Shown: positions 5,565 through 6,034 of the stretch, piece after piece | Position numbering within the stretch: position 1 is the first letter of the stretch | Layout of the letters: each line of letters opens with the position of its first letter | Source of the DNA: Pseudomonadota bacterium | Lineage (GTDB): Bacteria; Myxococcota_A; Polyangia; Polyangiales; Sandaracinaceae | Assembly: GCA_023427125.1 (NCBI GenBank) | Contig: JAEZBP010000645.1 | Coordinates: 1 to 6,034, forward strand | Direction of reading: 5' to 3' | Length of the DNA: 6,034 nt | The notes under the pieces: model-generated | What the model saw: the letters and a program-made list of their open reading frames with translations, nothing else | What the model was told of the DNA's origin: nothing | The model's database searches: none | Position numbers and translations under genes: made by a program

Positions 5565-6034
5565 TCGAGGAGCGATCGTCACGCAGCGGAGCGACCGGAA
5601 TGATCGACGCCGCCATCGCGCTGCGCCGCGGCGCGTTCGAGCTCGACGTCGCGCTCGCGTCGAGCGGCGTCACCGTGATCATGGGCGCCAACGGATCGGG
5701 CAAGACGACGCTGCTCCGCGCGATCGTCGGCGTCATCACGCCCGAGCGGGGGCGCGTCGCGATCGACGGGCGCGTCCTCTTCGATCGGAACGCGGCCATC
5801 GACGTGCCGGTCGAGGAGCGCGAGCTCGCGTACGTCCCTCAGGGCTACGGTCTCTTCCCGCACCTCACCGCGCTCGACAACGTCCTCTTCGGCGTGCGGC
5901 GCGGGCCGGATCGGCGCGCCCGCGCGATGCGGCTGCTCGACGAGCTCGAGCTCTCGGCGGCGATGCACCGGCGCCCGGCGTCGCTCTCGGGCGGCGAGCA
6001 GCAGCGCGTCGCGCTGGCGAGGGCGCTCGCGACC
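5561..6034 (+). CDS. modC: Molybdate ABC transporter ATP-binding protein ModC, N-terminal part (truncated by window edge)
   Basis: The frame is open from ATG 5561 to the right edge (158 codons). This is the ABC ATPase that powers ModB. Walker A is GANGSGKTT (42-50), the Q-loop glutamine is Gln94 in YVPQGYGLFPHLT, and the ABC signature LSGGEQQRV is at 142-150, followed by ALARALAT. Walker B, the H-loop and any C-terminal MOP-like molybdate-binding domain lie beyond the edge. LFPHLTALDNVLFGV (98-112) is ModC/CysA-like. Identity as ModC rests mainly on the operon. The start at 5561 overlaps the modB stop (ATGA) with GGAGG upstream. A second ATG at 5600 (residue 14) has its own GGAG 8 bases upstream and begins MIDAAIALRRG, closer to the usual ModC N-terminus. 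Either could be used; the 13 extra residues (EERSSRSGATG region) have no recognisable role. Confidence 0.93.
   Translation, partial: MIEERSSRSGATGMIDAAIALRRGAFELDVALASSGVTVIMGANGSGKTTLLRAIVGVITPERGRVAIDGRVLFDRNAAIDVPVEERELAYVPQGYGLFPHLTALDNVLFGVRRGPDRRARAMRLLDELELSAAMHRRPASLSGGEQQRVALARALAT
5588..5591 (+). promoter_or_regulatory. Shine-Dalgarno for an alternative, internal modC start
   Basis: GGAG lies 8 bases before the in-frame ATG at 5600. Together with the family-like N-terminus after that ATG it makes 5600 a real competitor for the modC start. Confidence 0.55.

Noticed and set aside
4650..5582. A 310-codon minus-strand open frame opposite modB
   Set aside because: It is the antisense of a clear permease gene. 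The translation is charged, repetitive and matches no family I recognise.

Overview
The window is very GC-rich with strong G/C third-position bias and packs genes tightly (three 4-base ATGA stop/start overlaps). Every base belongs to, or lies within about 140 bases of, a recognisable gene. The combination of high GC, an FHA-GGDEF protein, an enlarged RseP and a eukaryote-like PPP phosphatase suggests a myxobacterium or related member of the old Deltaproteobacteria (Myxococcota, possibly Polyangiales). This is inference from style and gene content; no rRNA or other phylogenetic marker is present in full. No mobile element, CRISPR array, tRNA or rRNA was seen.

Left half, minus strand, read right to left: an FHA-GGDEF nucleotide cyclase (2232-3134, GTG start), a 63-base gap, the site-2 membrane protease RseP (468-2168), and the N-terminal 157 residues of the 16S rRNA m5C methyltransferase RsmB (1-471, running off the left edge). 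rseP and rsmB overlap by ATGA and are almost certainly co-transcribed. The cyclase may be the first gene of the same unit. The gene usually found next to rseP, dxr, is not immediately upstream here.

A 139-base divergent intergenic region (3135-3273) separates this unit from the right half. It carries a GC-rich inverted repeat and a spaced hexamer repeat, and must hold the start signals for both directions.

Right half, plus strand: a PPP-superfamily metallophosphatase (3274-3987), then a molybdate ABC importer operon: modA (lipoprotein binding protein, 4042-4776), modB (permease, 4773-5564) and modC (ATPase, 5561 to the right edge, truncated before Walker B). The mod genes overlap by ATGA at each junction. 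ModA captures molybdate outside the inner membrane, ModB forms the channel and ModC drives it with ATP.

The most interesting item is the FHA-GGDEF protein. Its GGDEF motif and metal site are intact, but the conserved guanine-contact Asp (PleD D344 position) is Ala. The same position is Ser in the deltaproteobacterial Hypr enzymes that make 3',3'-cGAMP. The inhibitory I-site is absent and the FHA pocket lacks two usual phosphothreonine contacts. RseP also appears to carry three PDZ-like modules instead of two.
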